Assembly: GCF_003477605.1 (NCBI RefSeq)
Contig: NZ_QUDR01000009.1
Span: 46,731 to 110,730, forward strand
Direction: 5' to 3'
DNA length: 64,000 nt
Source: Clostridium sp. AF37-5
GTDB taxonomy: Bacteria; Bacillota; Clostridia; Lachnospirales; Lachnospiraceae
Shown in pieces: positions 22,562 through 31,030 of the stretch (position 1 is its first letter; every line of letters begins with the position of its first letter). A program made the position numbers and the translations under genes. Below the pieces are notes generated by a model. That model saw only the letters and a list, made by a program, of their open reading frames with translations, was not told the origin of the DNA and did not search any database.

Positions 22562-24784
22562 TTAAAATGATACAGATAACGTCTCACCTTCTTGCAGGGT
22601 GAGGCGTTTTTCCTTGTCTTTGTAAGAAAGCGTGATGGAGGTATCAGACCCTGCGTGCAGGGTGACATCGGAAAGGACGCCTTTGTTCCAGCGAATGTCA
22701 TAGCAGATATTTTCCCTGCCACAGATTCCTTCTACAAAACCATTCTGCCATGCACTTGGAAGTGCAGGAAGAAAAATCGTCTTATCTTCTCTTGACTGCA
22801 AGAGCATTTCTGCGATGGCAGCAATTGAGCCGAAATTACCATCAATTTGAAATGGTGGATGCGTGTCAAACAGATTTGGTAAAGTTGAGTTGGAAAAGAG
22901 GAGTAAAAGCTGTTTATAAGCATTTTCTCCATCCCATAATCTGGCATACATATTCATAATCCACGCACGGCTCCAGCCGGTGTGTCCGCCGCCTTTACTG
23001 AGACGCCTCTGCAACGTAATTTTGGCAGCATCACATAAATCCGGTGTGTTATCCGGCGTAATCTGGAAAGCCGGATGAAGTGCCCACAAATGTGAGATGT
23101 GGCGGTGACCCGGTTCTGCTTCATCATAATCTTTCATCCATTCCATAATCTGACCGTGTTTTCCAATCTTTATTTTTGGTAGTTTTTTTGCCGTTTCTTT
23201 TGCTCTTTGGCAAAAATCGATATCGGTTTCTTGTAACAATGTGGAGGACTTTTCAAAATGGTCAAATAATTCGTGGAGAATTTCATTGTCCATCGTAACG
23301 CCGTAAGACAAGCGTCCTTGTGTGCCATCTTTCATGATATAAGTGTTTTCCGGTGACACAGAAGGGCAGGTTACCAATTCGCCATTAACTTCGATGAGAA
23401 AATCCATAAAAAAGGCAACACATTCTCGTAAAAATGGGTACATTTCTTTGAGAAAATCAAGGTCTTTTGTGTAACTGTAATAGTTCCAGATATGGGTAGC
23501 AAGCCATGCACCGCCCATAACCCAGTAAGTAGCAGGAATGTAGATGTCCTGCGGTGCTGTATCACCCCATAAATCGGTGTTGTGGTGGGCGACAAAACCA
23601 CGGCAGTCATACATTTCTTTAGCGGTCTGTTTTCCGTTTTCCAACATGCGCAGCATATGTGTAAAAAGCGGTTTTTCGCAGTCGGCTAACCGGCAGGATA
23701 ATGCCGGCCAGTAATTCATTTCTGTGTTGATATTAATGGTAAATTTGCTTCCCCACGGTGCACTTAAAGAATCATTCCAGATGCCCTGGAGATTTGCCGG
23801 AAGACAGTCGCCGCGGCTGGAACTAATTAACAGATATCTGCCAAAATCAAAGTACGTGTTAATGAGTCCGTTATCCGGGTGTTCCTTATCAATACGTGCA
23901 AGTCTTTCATCTGTTGGAAGGGCATCGAGAGATGAATCATAAGGAAGTGATAAATGCATGCGGTCAAAATATGAGCGGTATTCTTTGACATGTTTTTCTT
24001 TCAATTTCTCATATGGAATGAAAGCTGCTTTTTTTAATGATTCTTTTACTGCTTCTTCCGGATTTTTGTGACGGAATGTAGTTGCCGCTGTCAGTAATAC
24101 GGTAATGGAAGAGGAGTGTTCGGCTAACAAATGTTCGCCCATGCCTGTTTGTGCGCCGTCCGAAATGACAAAGCGCATACCGGCACAAAAAGATTCATCC
24201 CCGCCGCCGAGTCTGCCGGAAATTAACAGCGTGTCGTCTGTGTGGGTGGTTGCCTCATAAAAAGAGCCACGCTGTAAGGAGGCAGCCAAAGAAAGCCCAT
24301 CCGGATTAGTACTCGTAAAATGGGCAGCAATGCAGTTTGTGTCGAAGTCGGCAAAAGTCTCAATTTCATAGGAAAAGCCAGTGTCTGCATCCGTGACTTT
24401 TGAGGTATGTATGGCGGTTGATAAATCGAGTGTCCGCTTAAAATCTTTTGTTTTTTTTCGTACACCGCAGAAATCAAAATAAACATCACCCAGTGTCTGG
24501 TAACTGTGCTGGCTCTGTGGTGTGCCGGACAGGGCATATTTACAGAGATTTTCCGCCTCTGAAATTTTTCCATTTAAAATTAATTCACGGATTTTTTCTA
24601 GATTTTTTCTGGCATCCGCATTATTGCGGTTTCGTTTTGTTCCAAACCAGACAGAATCTTCATTAAGCTGAAAATGTTCTTCATGTTCCTCTCCAAAAAT
24701 CATGGCTCCAAGTTTTCCGTTTCCAATCGGAAGTGCCTTGTTCCAGTCTCCGTTTGCCGGTGTATAGTAAAACAGTTGACTCAT
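22562..24784 (-). CDS. Alpha-L-fucosidase, glycoside hydrolase family 95
   Basis: 740 residues from the ATG at 24784, which lies 7 bases from GGAG; an adjacent ATG at 24787 is possible. GH95 enzymes release terminal alpha-1,2-fucose (some act on L-galactose) by inversion. Family motifs: ALPIGNGKLGAMIFG and FQLNEDSVWFG at the N-terminus, TININTEMNYWPA (the Asn pair that activates water), CPSVSPENTY with the catalytic Glu, and FQIDGNFG with the conserved Asp. No signal peptide, so it works inside the cell. With the GH2 enzyme nearby it suggests use of fucosylated host or milk glycans. No fucose catabolic gene is adjacent. Confidence 0.93.
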   Translation of the reverse strand: MSQLFYYTPANGDWNKALPIGNGKLGAMIFGEEHEEHFQLNEDSVWFGTKRNRNNADARKNLEKIRELILNGKISEAENLCKYALSGTPQSQHSYQTLGDVYFDFCGVRKKTKDFKRTLDLSTAIHTSKVTDADTGFSYEIETFADFDTNCIAAHFTSTNPDGLSLAASLQRGSFYEATTHTDDTLLISGRLGGGDESFCAGMRFVISDGAQTGMGEHLLAEHSSSITVLLTAATTFRHKNPEEAVKESLKKAAFIPYEKLKEKHVKEYRSYFDRMHLSLPYDSSLDALPTDERLARIDKEHPDNGLINTYFDFGRYLLISSSRGDCLPANLQGIWNDSLSAPWGSKFTININTEMNYWPALSCRLADCEKPLFTHMLRMLENGKQTAKEMYDCRGFVAHHNTDLWGDTAPQDIYIPATYWVMGGAWLATHIWNYYSYTKDLDFLKEMYPFLRECVAFFMDFLIEVNGELVTCPSVSPENTYIMKDGTQGRLSYGVTMDNEILHELFDHFEKSSTLLQETDIDFCQRAKETAKKLPKIKIGKHGQIMEWMKDYDEAEPGHRHISHLWALHPAFQITPDNTPDLCDAAKITLQRRLSKGGGHTGWSRAWIMNMYARLWDGENAYKQLLLLFSNSTLPNLFDTHPPFQIDGNFGSIAAIAEMLLQSREDKTIFLPALPSAWQNGFVEGICGRENICYDIRWNKGVLSDVTLHAGSDTSITLSYKDKEKRLTLQEGETLSVSF
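22579..22611 (+). terminator. amt terminator embedded in the 3' end of the GH95 gene
   Basis: AACGTCTCACC (22579-22589) pairs with GGGTGAGGCG (22597-22606) and is followed by TTTTTC on the plus strand. It lies entirely within the last codons of the convergent fucosidase gene, so one sequence encodes protein on one strand and stops transcription on the other. Confidence 0.78.
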
Positions 24785-24947
24785 CATATTGCTCCTTTTT
24801 TTCTTTTTTGTAACATTATACAATTGTCAAACGAATTTTTCTAGTGTATGATAAAAAAACAAAAGCAGATGATGGCTGCCGTTCTTCTGCTGTGCTTGGT
24901 GAAAAATATTATAAGATTGCGGAGATAAACTTCATGCAAAAAAACTC

Positions 24948-24976
24948 TTGCGAATTGAGGTTATATATATTACAAT
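24948..24976 (+). promoter_or_regulatory. Promoter of the ireB-hflX operon
   Basis: TTGCGA (24948-24953), 17 bases, TACAAT (24971-24976), 40 bases before ireB. The preceding 24788-24947 stretch has no gene; on the minus strand it holds a TATAAT (about 24818-24813) that may serve the fucosidase. Confidence 0.6.
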
Positions 24977-25015
24977 ATTAGTAATTGGGTATGATTATAG
25001 AAAGGATGTGGCGGC

Positions 25016-25282
25016 ATGCAGGAATTGAATAATACGCAATACTTTAAGGTTGAGGCGGAGAAAGATTTGGATGTCCGTGATGTGATTGCGGCAGTTTATT
25101 CTGCATTGACGGAAAAAGGCTACAATCCGGTTAATCAGATTGTTGGGTATCTGATGTCGGGAGACCCGACTTATATTACCAGTCACAAAGGTGCAAGAAG
25201 TTTGATTATGCGCGCAGAGCGTGACGAAATTATTGAAGTGTTTTTAGAAGACTATATTGAGAATAATCTCAAGGAAGACTAG
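25016..25282 (+). CDS. ireB: IreB-family regulatory phosphoprotein (UPF0297)
   Basis: 88 residues, normal length for the family. The conserved core NPVNQIVGYLMSGDPTYITS is complete. In Enterococcus IreB is phosphorylated on N-terminal threonines by the Ser/Thr kinase IreK (PrkC) and tunes cell-wall stress and cephalosporin resistance. A Thr is present at residue 7 (NNTQYF). It heads the conserved Firmicutes order ireB, ruvX, DUF1292, rnj. Confidence 0.93.
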   Translation: MQELNNTQYFKVEAEKDLDVRDVIAAVYSALTEKGYNPVNQIVGYLMSGDPTYITSHKGARSLIMRAERDEIIEVFLEDYIENNLKED

Positions 25283-25291
25283 GTATTTATT

Positions 25292-25714
25292 TTGAAAATC
25301 ATGGGACTTGATTACGGCTCAGTGACAGTTGGTGTGGCGATTAGCGACTCCATGCTTTTGACTGCCCAGCCGGTTGAAGTTATAAAAAGAAAAAGTGAAA
25401 ACAAATTACGACAGACTCTGGCACGTATTCAGGTACTGGCAGAGGAAAATGACGTAGGACGTATTGTGCTTGGCTACCCGAAGAATATGAATAATTCGGA
25501 GGGAGAGCGTGTCGAGCGAACGAAAGAATTTATGGAAAAACTAAAGGCTAGAACAGGGTTAGAAGTAGTGCTGTGGGACGAACGGCTCAGCACGGTTTCT
25601 GCCATGGATGTGTTAAAAGAAGGCGGAGTGCGCTCAGAACATCGGAAAACGTATGTAGATAAGATTGCAGCTTCCCTGATTTTACAAGGTTATTTAGATT
25701 CCATACACAATTAG
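25292..25714 (+). CDS. ruvX: Holliday-junction resolvase-like YqgF/RuvX nuclease
   Basis: 140 residues. The start is TTG 25292, 8 bases after AGG; an ATG at 25301 gives a slightly shorter protein. RNase H-like fold: [16 protein letters not shown] with the first acidic residue, [13 protein letters not shown] with the second, and [14 protein letters not shown] with the third. Homologues process 16S pre-rRNA 5' ends and act as a Holliday-junction resolvase. Confidence 0.93.
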   Translation: MKIMGLDYGSVTVGVAISDSMLLTAQPVEVIKRKSENKLRQTLARIQVLAEENDVGRIVLGYPKNMNNSEGERVERTKEFMEKLKARTGLEVVLWDERLSTVSAMDVLKEGGVRSEHRKTYVDKIAASLILQGYLDSIHN

Positions 25715-25723
25715 GAGGATTTG

Positions 25724-25996
25724 ATGTCAGAAAACGAAAATGGACTCATTATGCTTACGGCTGACGATGGCAGCGAGGAGGCTTTTTTTGTGTTGGAAAA
25801 AGCAGACATTGCCGGTGTATCGTATCTTCTCGTGACAGATTCCGTTGAGGATGAGGAAGCAGAAGCAATGATTTTGAGAGAGGAAACAGAGGACGAACTG
25901 GTAACGTATCAGGTTGTAGACGATGAGAAAGAGTTGAAAATTATTTCAAAGTACTTAGAAGAATTATTGGACGATGTAGAATTAAGATTAGAATAG
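25724..25996 (+). CDS. DUF1292 domain protein
   Basis: 90 residues from ATG 25724 (AGGAGG at 25713-25718, 5 bases away); the frame is also open from a TTG at 25721. Very acidic, with the family pattern FVLEKADIAGVSYLLVTD and EEAEAMILRE. This family, called YrzB in Bacillus, has no known function but is consistently located after ruvX. It probably folds as a small beta-rich protein. Confidence 0.9.
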   Translation: MSENENGLIMLTADDGSEEAFFVLEKADIAGVSYLLVTDSVEDEEAEAMILREETEDELVTYQVVDDEKELKIISKYLEELLDDVELRLE

Positions 25997-26011
25997 AGAG
26001 GTGTAATAAAA

Positions 26012-27682
26012 TTGAAGAAGAAAAAAACAGGGGAAGAGCGCGTAAAGATTATTCCGCTTGGAGGTTTGGAACAGATTGGAATGAACATTACGGCGTTTGA
26101 GACGGAAGAGAGTATTATTGTAGTGGACTGCGGACTGGCCTTCCCGGAAGATGATATGTTAGGTGTGGATTTAGTAATCCCGGATATCACGTATTTGCAG
26201 GATAACAGAGATAAAGTGAAAGGCTTTGTCATTACACACGGACATGAGGATCACATCGGTTCTCTGCCTTATGTGTTAAAAGAACTGAATGTTCCGATTT
26301 ATGCTACGAGACTTACGATGGCAATTATCGAGAATAAGTTAAAAGAGCATAATCTGTTAAATAACGTTAAGAGAAAAGTTGTTACTTATGGTCAGTATAT
26401 TAACTTAGGAGATTTCCGTATTGAGTTTATCCGGACAAATCACAGTATTGCGGATTCAGCGGCATTAGCCATTTATACACCGGCAGGAATTGTTGTACAC
26501 ACCGGTGACTTTAAAGTAGATTATACGCCGGTTTACGGAGACACAATTGATTTGGCTCGTTTTGGAGAACTTGGTAAAAAAGGTGTACTTGCCCTGATGT
26601 GCGACAGTACGAATGTTTTGAAACCGGGCTTTACTGAGTCGGAGCGTACGGTTGGTGCGACTTTTGATTCGATTTTTGAGGAAAATGTACACAACCGTAT
26701 TATCGTGGCTACGTTTGCCTCGAATGTAGATCGTGTGCAGCAGGTTATTAATTCGGCGAAGAAGCAGAACCGTAAAGTCGTCATTGAAGGACGAAGCATG
26801 GTAAACATCGTAAATACGGCGGTGGAACTTGGTTATATTCAGGTGCCGGACAATATGATTATCAGCTTGGAAGAGATGAAAAATTATTCCGATGAGCAGC
26901 TCGTACTGATTACGACGGGAAGTCAGGGTGAAGCAATGGCAGCTCTTTCCCGTATTGCGGCAAGTATTCATCGTAAAATCGCAATTAAACCCGGGGATGT
27001 TGTTATTTTCAGTTCCCGTCCGATTCCGGGTAATGAGAAGTCGGTCTCAAAAGTAATTAACGAACTTTCTCAAAAGGGTGCAAAGGTAATTATTCAGGAT
27101 ACTCACGTTTCCGGACATGCATGTGAGGAAGAGATTAAATTGATTTATTCGCTTGTGAAACCGAAGTTTTCTATACCGGTTCATGGTGAGTACCGTCATT
27201 TGCAGGGACAGGCAGATGTAGCACAGAAGATGGGTGTGCCAAAAGAAAATATTAAGATTTTACGTTCCGGAGATATTTTGGAACTCCGTGAGGATCGTGC
27301 GACAATTGTTGGTAAAACGATTGCACAGGGAATTATGGTCGATGGACTTGGCATTGGCGATGTAGGAAATATTGTTCTTCGTGACCGCCAGCACTTATCG
27401 GAAAATGGTCTTTTGGTTGTGGTACTTACACTGGAGAAAGGCTCCAACACGATTTTGGCAGGACCGGATATTGTATCCCGTGGTTTTGTTTATGTTAGAG
27501 AAGCGGAAAACTTGATGGATGAGTGCCATGAAGTTGTTAATATTGCGCTTGACCGTCTATACGAAAGAGGAATTACAGACTGGGGAAGAATTAAAACAGA
27601 AATTAAGGATACTCTGAATGACTTCCTGTGGAAGAAGATGAAGAGAAATCCGGTTATTTTACCAATTATTATGGAGGTATAA
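26012..27682 (+). CDS. rnj: Ribonuclease J
   Basis: 556 residues with a TTG start preceded by GAGAGGTG. It is a metallo-beta-lactamase/beta-CASP nuclease with 5' exonuclease and endonuclease activity, central to mRNA decay and 16S rRNA maturation in Firmicutes. Zinc ligands are in ITHGHEDHIGSLPY. Other conserved elements are HTGDFKVDYTP, MCDSTNVLKPGFTESE and IPVHGEYRHL. A C-terminal domain ends in RNPVILPIIMEV. Full length. Confidence 0.95.
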   Translation: MKKKKTGEERVKIIPLGGLEQIGMNITAFETEESIIVVDCGLAFPEDDMLGVDLVIPDITYLQDNRDKVKGFVITHGHEDHIGSLPYVLKELNVPIYATRLTMAIIENKLKEHNLLNNVKRKVVTYGQYINLGDFRIEFIRTNHSIADSAALAIYTPAGIVVHTGDFKVDYTPVYGDTIDLARFGELGKKGVLALMCDSTNVLKPGFTESERTVGATFDSIFEENVHNRIIVATFASNVDRVQQVINSAKKQNRKVVIEGRSMVNIVNTAVELGYIQVPDNMIISLEEMKNYSDEQLVLITTGSQGEAMAALSRIAASIHRKIAIKPGDVVIFSSRPIPGNEKSVSKVINELSQKGAKVIIQDTHVSGHACEEEIKLIYSLVKPKFSIPVHGEYRHLQGQADVAQKMGVPKENIKILRSGDILELREDRATIVGKTIAQGIMVDGLGIGDVGNIVLRDRQHLSENGLLVVVLTLEKGSNTILAGPDIVSRGFVYVREAENLMDECHEVVNIALDRLYERGITDWGRIKTEIKDTLNDFLWKKMKRNPVILPIIMEV

Positions 27683-27685
27683 TCC

Positions 27686-28045
27686 ATGTTAAAAGCTGTA
27701 CGAACCATGTTAATTGTATTACTGAATATCGTGTTTTATGGTTTGGTTGTATTTGGTGGTGTACAGCTGTGCCGCGTCGGCTATTCCTTTGCCTGCGAGG
27801 CGGTGGGCGATACGTCAAAAGATTTGCCGCCGGGACAGACAACAGCATTTACCATATCGGAGGATGATGGTGAATTTGAAGTGGCTAAGCGGCTGTCAAA
27901 TCAGGATTTGGTCGGTAATCCGGCGGCGTTTTATGTGCACATGCAGTTGATGAAACGCGAGGGAACCGACATGCAGAAAGGTATTTATACGCTGAACAGC
28001 AGTATGACCTACGAGGAAATTATCCGTGTAATTTACGGATTGTAA
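27686..28045 (+). CDS. MltG-like membrane protein lacking the catalytic domain
   Basis: 119 residues: one membrane helix (about 6-28), then a domain resembling the LysM-like N-terminal part of endolytic transglycosylase MltG/YceG (FTISEDDGEFEVAKRLSNQDLVGNPAAFYVHM and GIYTLNSSMTYEEIIRVI). The catalytic YceG domain, normally another 200 residues with an active Glu, is missing, and the frame ends cleanly before a terminator. Such short homologues are common in Lachnospiraceae and may bind peptidoglycan without cutting it. It starts 3 bases after rnj. Confidence 0.75.
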   Translation: MLKAVRTMLIVLLNIVFYGLVVFGGVQLCRVGYSFACEAVGDTSKDLPPGQTTAFTISEDDGEFEVAKRLSNQDLVGNPAAFYVHMQLMKREGTDMQKGIYTLNSSMTYEEIIRVIYGL

Positions 28046-28057
28046 ATGATAACACAT

Positions 28058-28096
28058 AAAATCCCATGTTTTCTTATGGCAGGACTGGGATTTTTT
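28058..28096 (+). terminator. Terminator between the MltG-like gene and trmR
   Basis: AAAATCCCA (28058-28066) pairs with TGGGATTTTTT (28086-28096). It would stop part of the ireB-led transcript, so trmR and later genes may depend on read-through or an unseen promoter. Confidence 0.7.
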
Positions 28097-28119
28097 GTGC
28101 GTTTAGTAAAGGAGAAAAA

Positions 28120-28803
28120 ATGGTACACACAAAGACGAGTCACCATGACCGCATGGAAGTGTTTTTGGAAAAATACAGGGAGCCACTGCCAAAGCCATTA
28201 GAAGAGCTTGAGAGAAAGGCACTTTCAGAGGATGTGCCGATTATAAGGTCCGGCACAAGAGATATGTTGCGTTTCTTGCTGCGGGAGAGAAAGCCGAAAG
28301 AGGTTTTAGAAATTGGAACAGCGGTTGGATTTTCCGCTCTTTGCATGCGTGAGTATTTGCCAAAATCTTCACATATTACGACAATTGAAAAAGTTGAGAT
28401 GCGCTTAAAAGAAGCGCGGGGAAATTTAGAGATGCTGGATGAAGATGACAGGATTACGTTGCTTGAAGGTGATGCAGCGGAAGTATTAAAACAACTTTTA
28501 ACAAAAGGAAAATCCTATGATTTTATCTTTATGGATGCGGCAAAGGGACAGTATTTGAATTTTTTGCCGGATGTTATTGCTTTGATGGCAGATGACGCGA
28601 TGCTTGTGTCCGATAATATTTTTCATGATGGTGATGTGTTGGAATCCCGTTATGCGGTACTGCGCAGAGATCGTACGATACATGGACGTATGCGGGAATA
28701 TTTACAAGTTTTGTGTGAGAAGGAAGAATTAGAAACAATCTGTCTGCCGATTGCCGATGGCATGACAATTAGTACGAAAAAAAGAAATGGAAAGGGAGAG
28801 TAA
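28120..28803 (+). CDS. trmR: tRNA 5-hydroxyuridine O-methyltransferase TrmR-type
   Basis: 227 residues from ATG 28120 (AAAGGAG upstream). Class I SAM methyltransferase of the O-methyltransferase 3 family: VLEIGTAVGFSAL is motif I and YDFIFMDAAKGQY the metal-binding acidic region. In Bacillus TrmR (YrrM) converts ho5U34 of tRNA to mo5U, and it is encoded beside the U32 proteins that make ho5U. That same order is seen here, with a U32 gene 3 bases downstream, which supports TrmR over a catechol-type enzyme. Confidence 0.88.
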   Translation: MVHTKTSHHDRMEVFLEKYREPLPKPLEELERKALSEDVPIIRSGTRDMLRFLLRERKPKEVLEIGTAVGFSALCMREYLPKSSHITTIEKVEMRLKEARGNLEMLDEDDRITLLEGDAAEVLKQLLTKGKSYDFIFMDAAKGQYLNFLPDVIALMADDAMLVSDNIFHDGDVLESRYAVLRRDRTIHGRMREYLQVLCEKEELETICLPIADGMTISTKKRNGKGE

Positions 28804-28806
28804 TTC

Positions 28807-30045
28807 ATGGAGAATAATCGAAAAAAGCCGGAGGTTCTTGCCCCGGCAAGCAGTTTGGAAGTGTTAAAGACAGCCGTTTATTATGGTGCCGATGCGGTTT
28901 ATATCGGCGGTGAAATGTATGGACTTCGGGCAAAGGCAAAAAACTTTTCTAAGGAAGATATGGCTGAGGGAATCCGTTTTGCTCACGAACACGGGAAAAA
29001 AGTGTATGTGACAGCGAATATTACTGCACATGACAGAGATTTAGAGGGTGTGCAGAAGTATTTTGAAGAATTAAAAGAAATCGATCCGGATGCTCTGATT
29101 ATTTCCGATCCCGGTGTATTCCAGATTGCAACGGAAATCTGTCCTGAAATTGATATCCATATCAGTACGCAGGCAAATAATGTGAATTACCGTACATTCC
29201 GGTTTTGGCATAAATTGGGCGCAACGCGTGTTGTGACGGCGCGTGAACTCTCCATCAAAGAGATTGCGGATATTGATGCACATATACCGGAAGACCTTGA
29301 AATCGAGACATTTGTCCATGGTGCGATGTGTATTTCGTATTCCGGGCGGTGCCTTTTGAGCAATTATTTTACCGGCCGTGATGCGAATCTTGGTGCATGT
29401 ACCCATCCGTGCCGCTGGAAATATTATATTATGGAAGAAAATCGTCCGGGTGAATATTTGCCGGTTGAGGAAAACGAGAGGGGAACATATATTTTCAATT
29501 CCAAGGATTTGTGTATGATTGAGCACATTCCGGAGTTGGTGGAAGCAGGTGTTGACAGTTTTAAAATCGAGGGACGTATGAAAACAGCTCTTTATGTCGC
29601 TGTCGTTGCCAGAACGTACCGTCAGGCAGTCGACGATTATTTTGAAGACCCGGAAAAATATAAGAAAAATATTCCGTATTATCAGGCGGAAATTGCAAAA
29701 TGTACCTACCGTCAGTTTACGACCGGCTTCTTCTTTGGAAAACCAACGCATGAAACACAGATTTATGATAACAATACCTATCAGAAGGGTGCTGTTTATC
29801 TTGGACAGGTGAAAGAAGTAACGGAAGATGGGTATGTGGTGTTTTATCAGAAAAATAAATTCAGAGTTGGCGATACCATTGAAATTATGAAGAAAAATGG
29901 CGAAAACCAGACGGTTTCTGTGCTGCAAATGTTGAATGAGGATGGCGAAGAGACAGATTCCTGTCCGCATCCGGGAGAGAAAATCCGCATGAGAGTGGAC
30001 GGTGTGGTCTGCGCCGGCGAGATTATGAGAGGGATTGAACGATGA
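28807..30045 (+). CDS. trhP: U32-family protein, tRNA hydroxylation factor TrhP-like
   Basis: 412 residues. Conserved U32 pattern: APASSLEVLKTAVYYGADAVYIGG at the N-terminus, FVHGAMCISYSGRCLLSNY and the Cys-bearing GACTHPCRWKYY, which probably binds an Fe-S cluster. Despite the peptidase label, members of this subgroup use prephenate and a cluster to hydroxylate U34 of tRNA. The trmR gene directly upstream completes the ho5U to mo5U pathway. Bacillus has two such proteins; only one is in this window. Confidence 0.87.
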   Translation: MENNRKKPEVLAPASSLEVLKTAVYYGADAVYIGGEMYGLRAKAKNFSKEDMAEGIRFAHEHGKKVYVTANITAHDRDLEGVQKYFEELKEIDPDALIISDPGVFQIATEICPEIDIHISTQANNVNYRTFRFWHKLGATRVVTARELSIKEIADIDAHIPEDLEIETFVHGAMCISYSGRCLLSNYFTGRDANLGACTHPCRWKYYIMEENRPGEYLPVEENERGTYIFNSKDLCMIEHIPELVEAGVDSFKIEGRMKTALYVAVVARTYRQAVDDYFEDPEKYKKNIPYYQAEIAKCTYRQFTTGFFFGKPTHETQIYDNNTYQKGAVYLGQVKEVTEDGYVVFYQKNKFRVGDTIEIMKKNGENQTVSVLQMLNEDGEETDSCPHPGEKIRMRVDGVVCAGEIMRGIER

Positions 30046-31019
30046 GTGTAAAGACGGAAGTATTGAAACTGTTAGAGGCAAGCAGGGAAAGAGATTTGTC
30101 CGGACAGGAGATGGCAGAATCACTTGGCGTGACGAGATCGGCTATCTGGAAGGCAGTGAATACTCTGAAAAAAGAAGGTTATCAGATTCAGGCAGTAAAT
30201 AACCGTGGTTACCGCCTGAAAGAAGAAAGCGATGTGTTGTCGGAGGAAGGAATCCGGCTGTGTCTGCATAAGCCGTACGACAGTCAGAAAATCAAGGTGT
30301 TTAAGTGCATTGATTCCACGAATATGGAAGCAAAGAGGTGTGCACTGAATGGTGAAGGCGAGGGGCTTGTGATACTTGCTGAGGAGCAGACAAATGGACG
30401 TGGCAGACGCGGACGAAGTTTTTATTCGCCCGATGGAAGCGGGATTTACATGAGTGTTTTGTTCCGTCCAAAGCCGGAAATTTCGCAGGATGTTGTCCTG
30501 ATTACAACAGCGGCTTCTGTTGCGGTATGTCGTGCGATTCGGGATGTCCTTTCACAGGAACCGGAGATTAAGTGGGTGAATGACGTTTATCTGAACGGAA
30601 AAAAGATATGTGGCATTTTGACCGAGGCAGTGTCCGATTTTGAGTCGGGACGGATTGATACAGTTGTCGTGGGAATTGGAATTAATTACCATGCGCCAAA
30701 GGAAGGTTATCCGGATGAAATCAAAGAGATTGCCGGAACGGTATGCGCAGAGGACGAAAAGATTCCGCGCAATGAATTGGTAGCAGCAATTATTGAGAAT
30801 TTATGTAAGTTATATCAGGATTTACCGGATAAAAGTTTTATGGAAGATTACCGCAAGTGGTCAAATGTTCTTGGGAAAAAGATTCGCTTTACAAGCGGAA
30901 CAGACTGGGAATACGGAACTGCCGTTGCGATTGATGAAGACGGTGGATTGATTGTGGAAAAGGAAGACCATACACAGGAGATTCTGCGTACGGGAGAAAT
31001 TACCGTGCGGGTTTGTTAA
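30042..31019 (+). CDS. birA: Bifunctional biotin ligase and biotin operon repressor BirA
   Basis: 325 residues, overlapping the U32 gene by 4 bases. The N-terminal winged helix (about 1-60: EMAESLGVTRSAIWKAVNTL) binds DNA. The catalytic core has the biotinyl-AMP loop NGRGRRGRSFYSP and KWVNDVYLNGKKICGILTE, followed by an SH3-like C-terminal domain. It biotinylates carboxylase subunits and, when ligand-loaded, represses biotin genes. A candidate BirA box lies before bioB at 36588-36617 in this same window. Confidence 0.95.
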   Translation: MSVKTEVLKLLEASRERDLSGQEMAESLGVTRSAIWKAVNTLKKEGYQIQAVNNRGYRLKEESDVLSEEGIRLCLHKPYDSQKIKVFKCIDSTNMEAKRCALNGEGEGLVILAEEQTNGRGRRGRSFYSPDGSGIYMSVLFRPKPEISQDVVLITTAASVAVCRAIRDVLSQEPEIKWVNDVYLNGKKICGILTEAVSDFESGRIDTVVVGIGINYHAPKEGYPDEIKEIAGTVCAEDEKIPRNELVAAIIENLCKLYQDLPDKSFMEDYRKWSNVLGKKIRFTSGTDWEYGTAVAIDEDGGLIVEKEDHTQEILRTGEITVRVC

Positions 31020-31030
31020 AGGAGAAAAAC

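Noticed and set aside
29071..30123. Minus-strand 350-codon frame in the U32 gene
   Set aside because: Shadow frame opposite a clear family member; no ribosome site.
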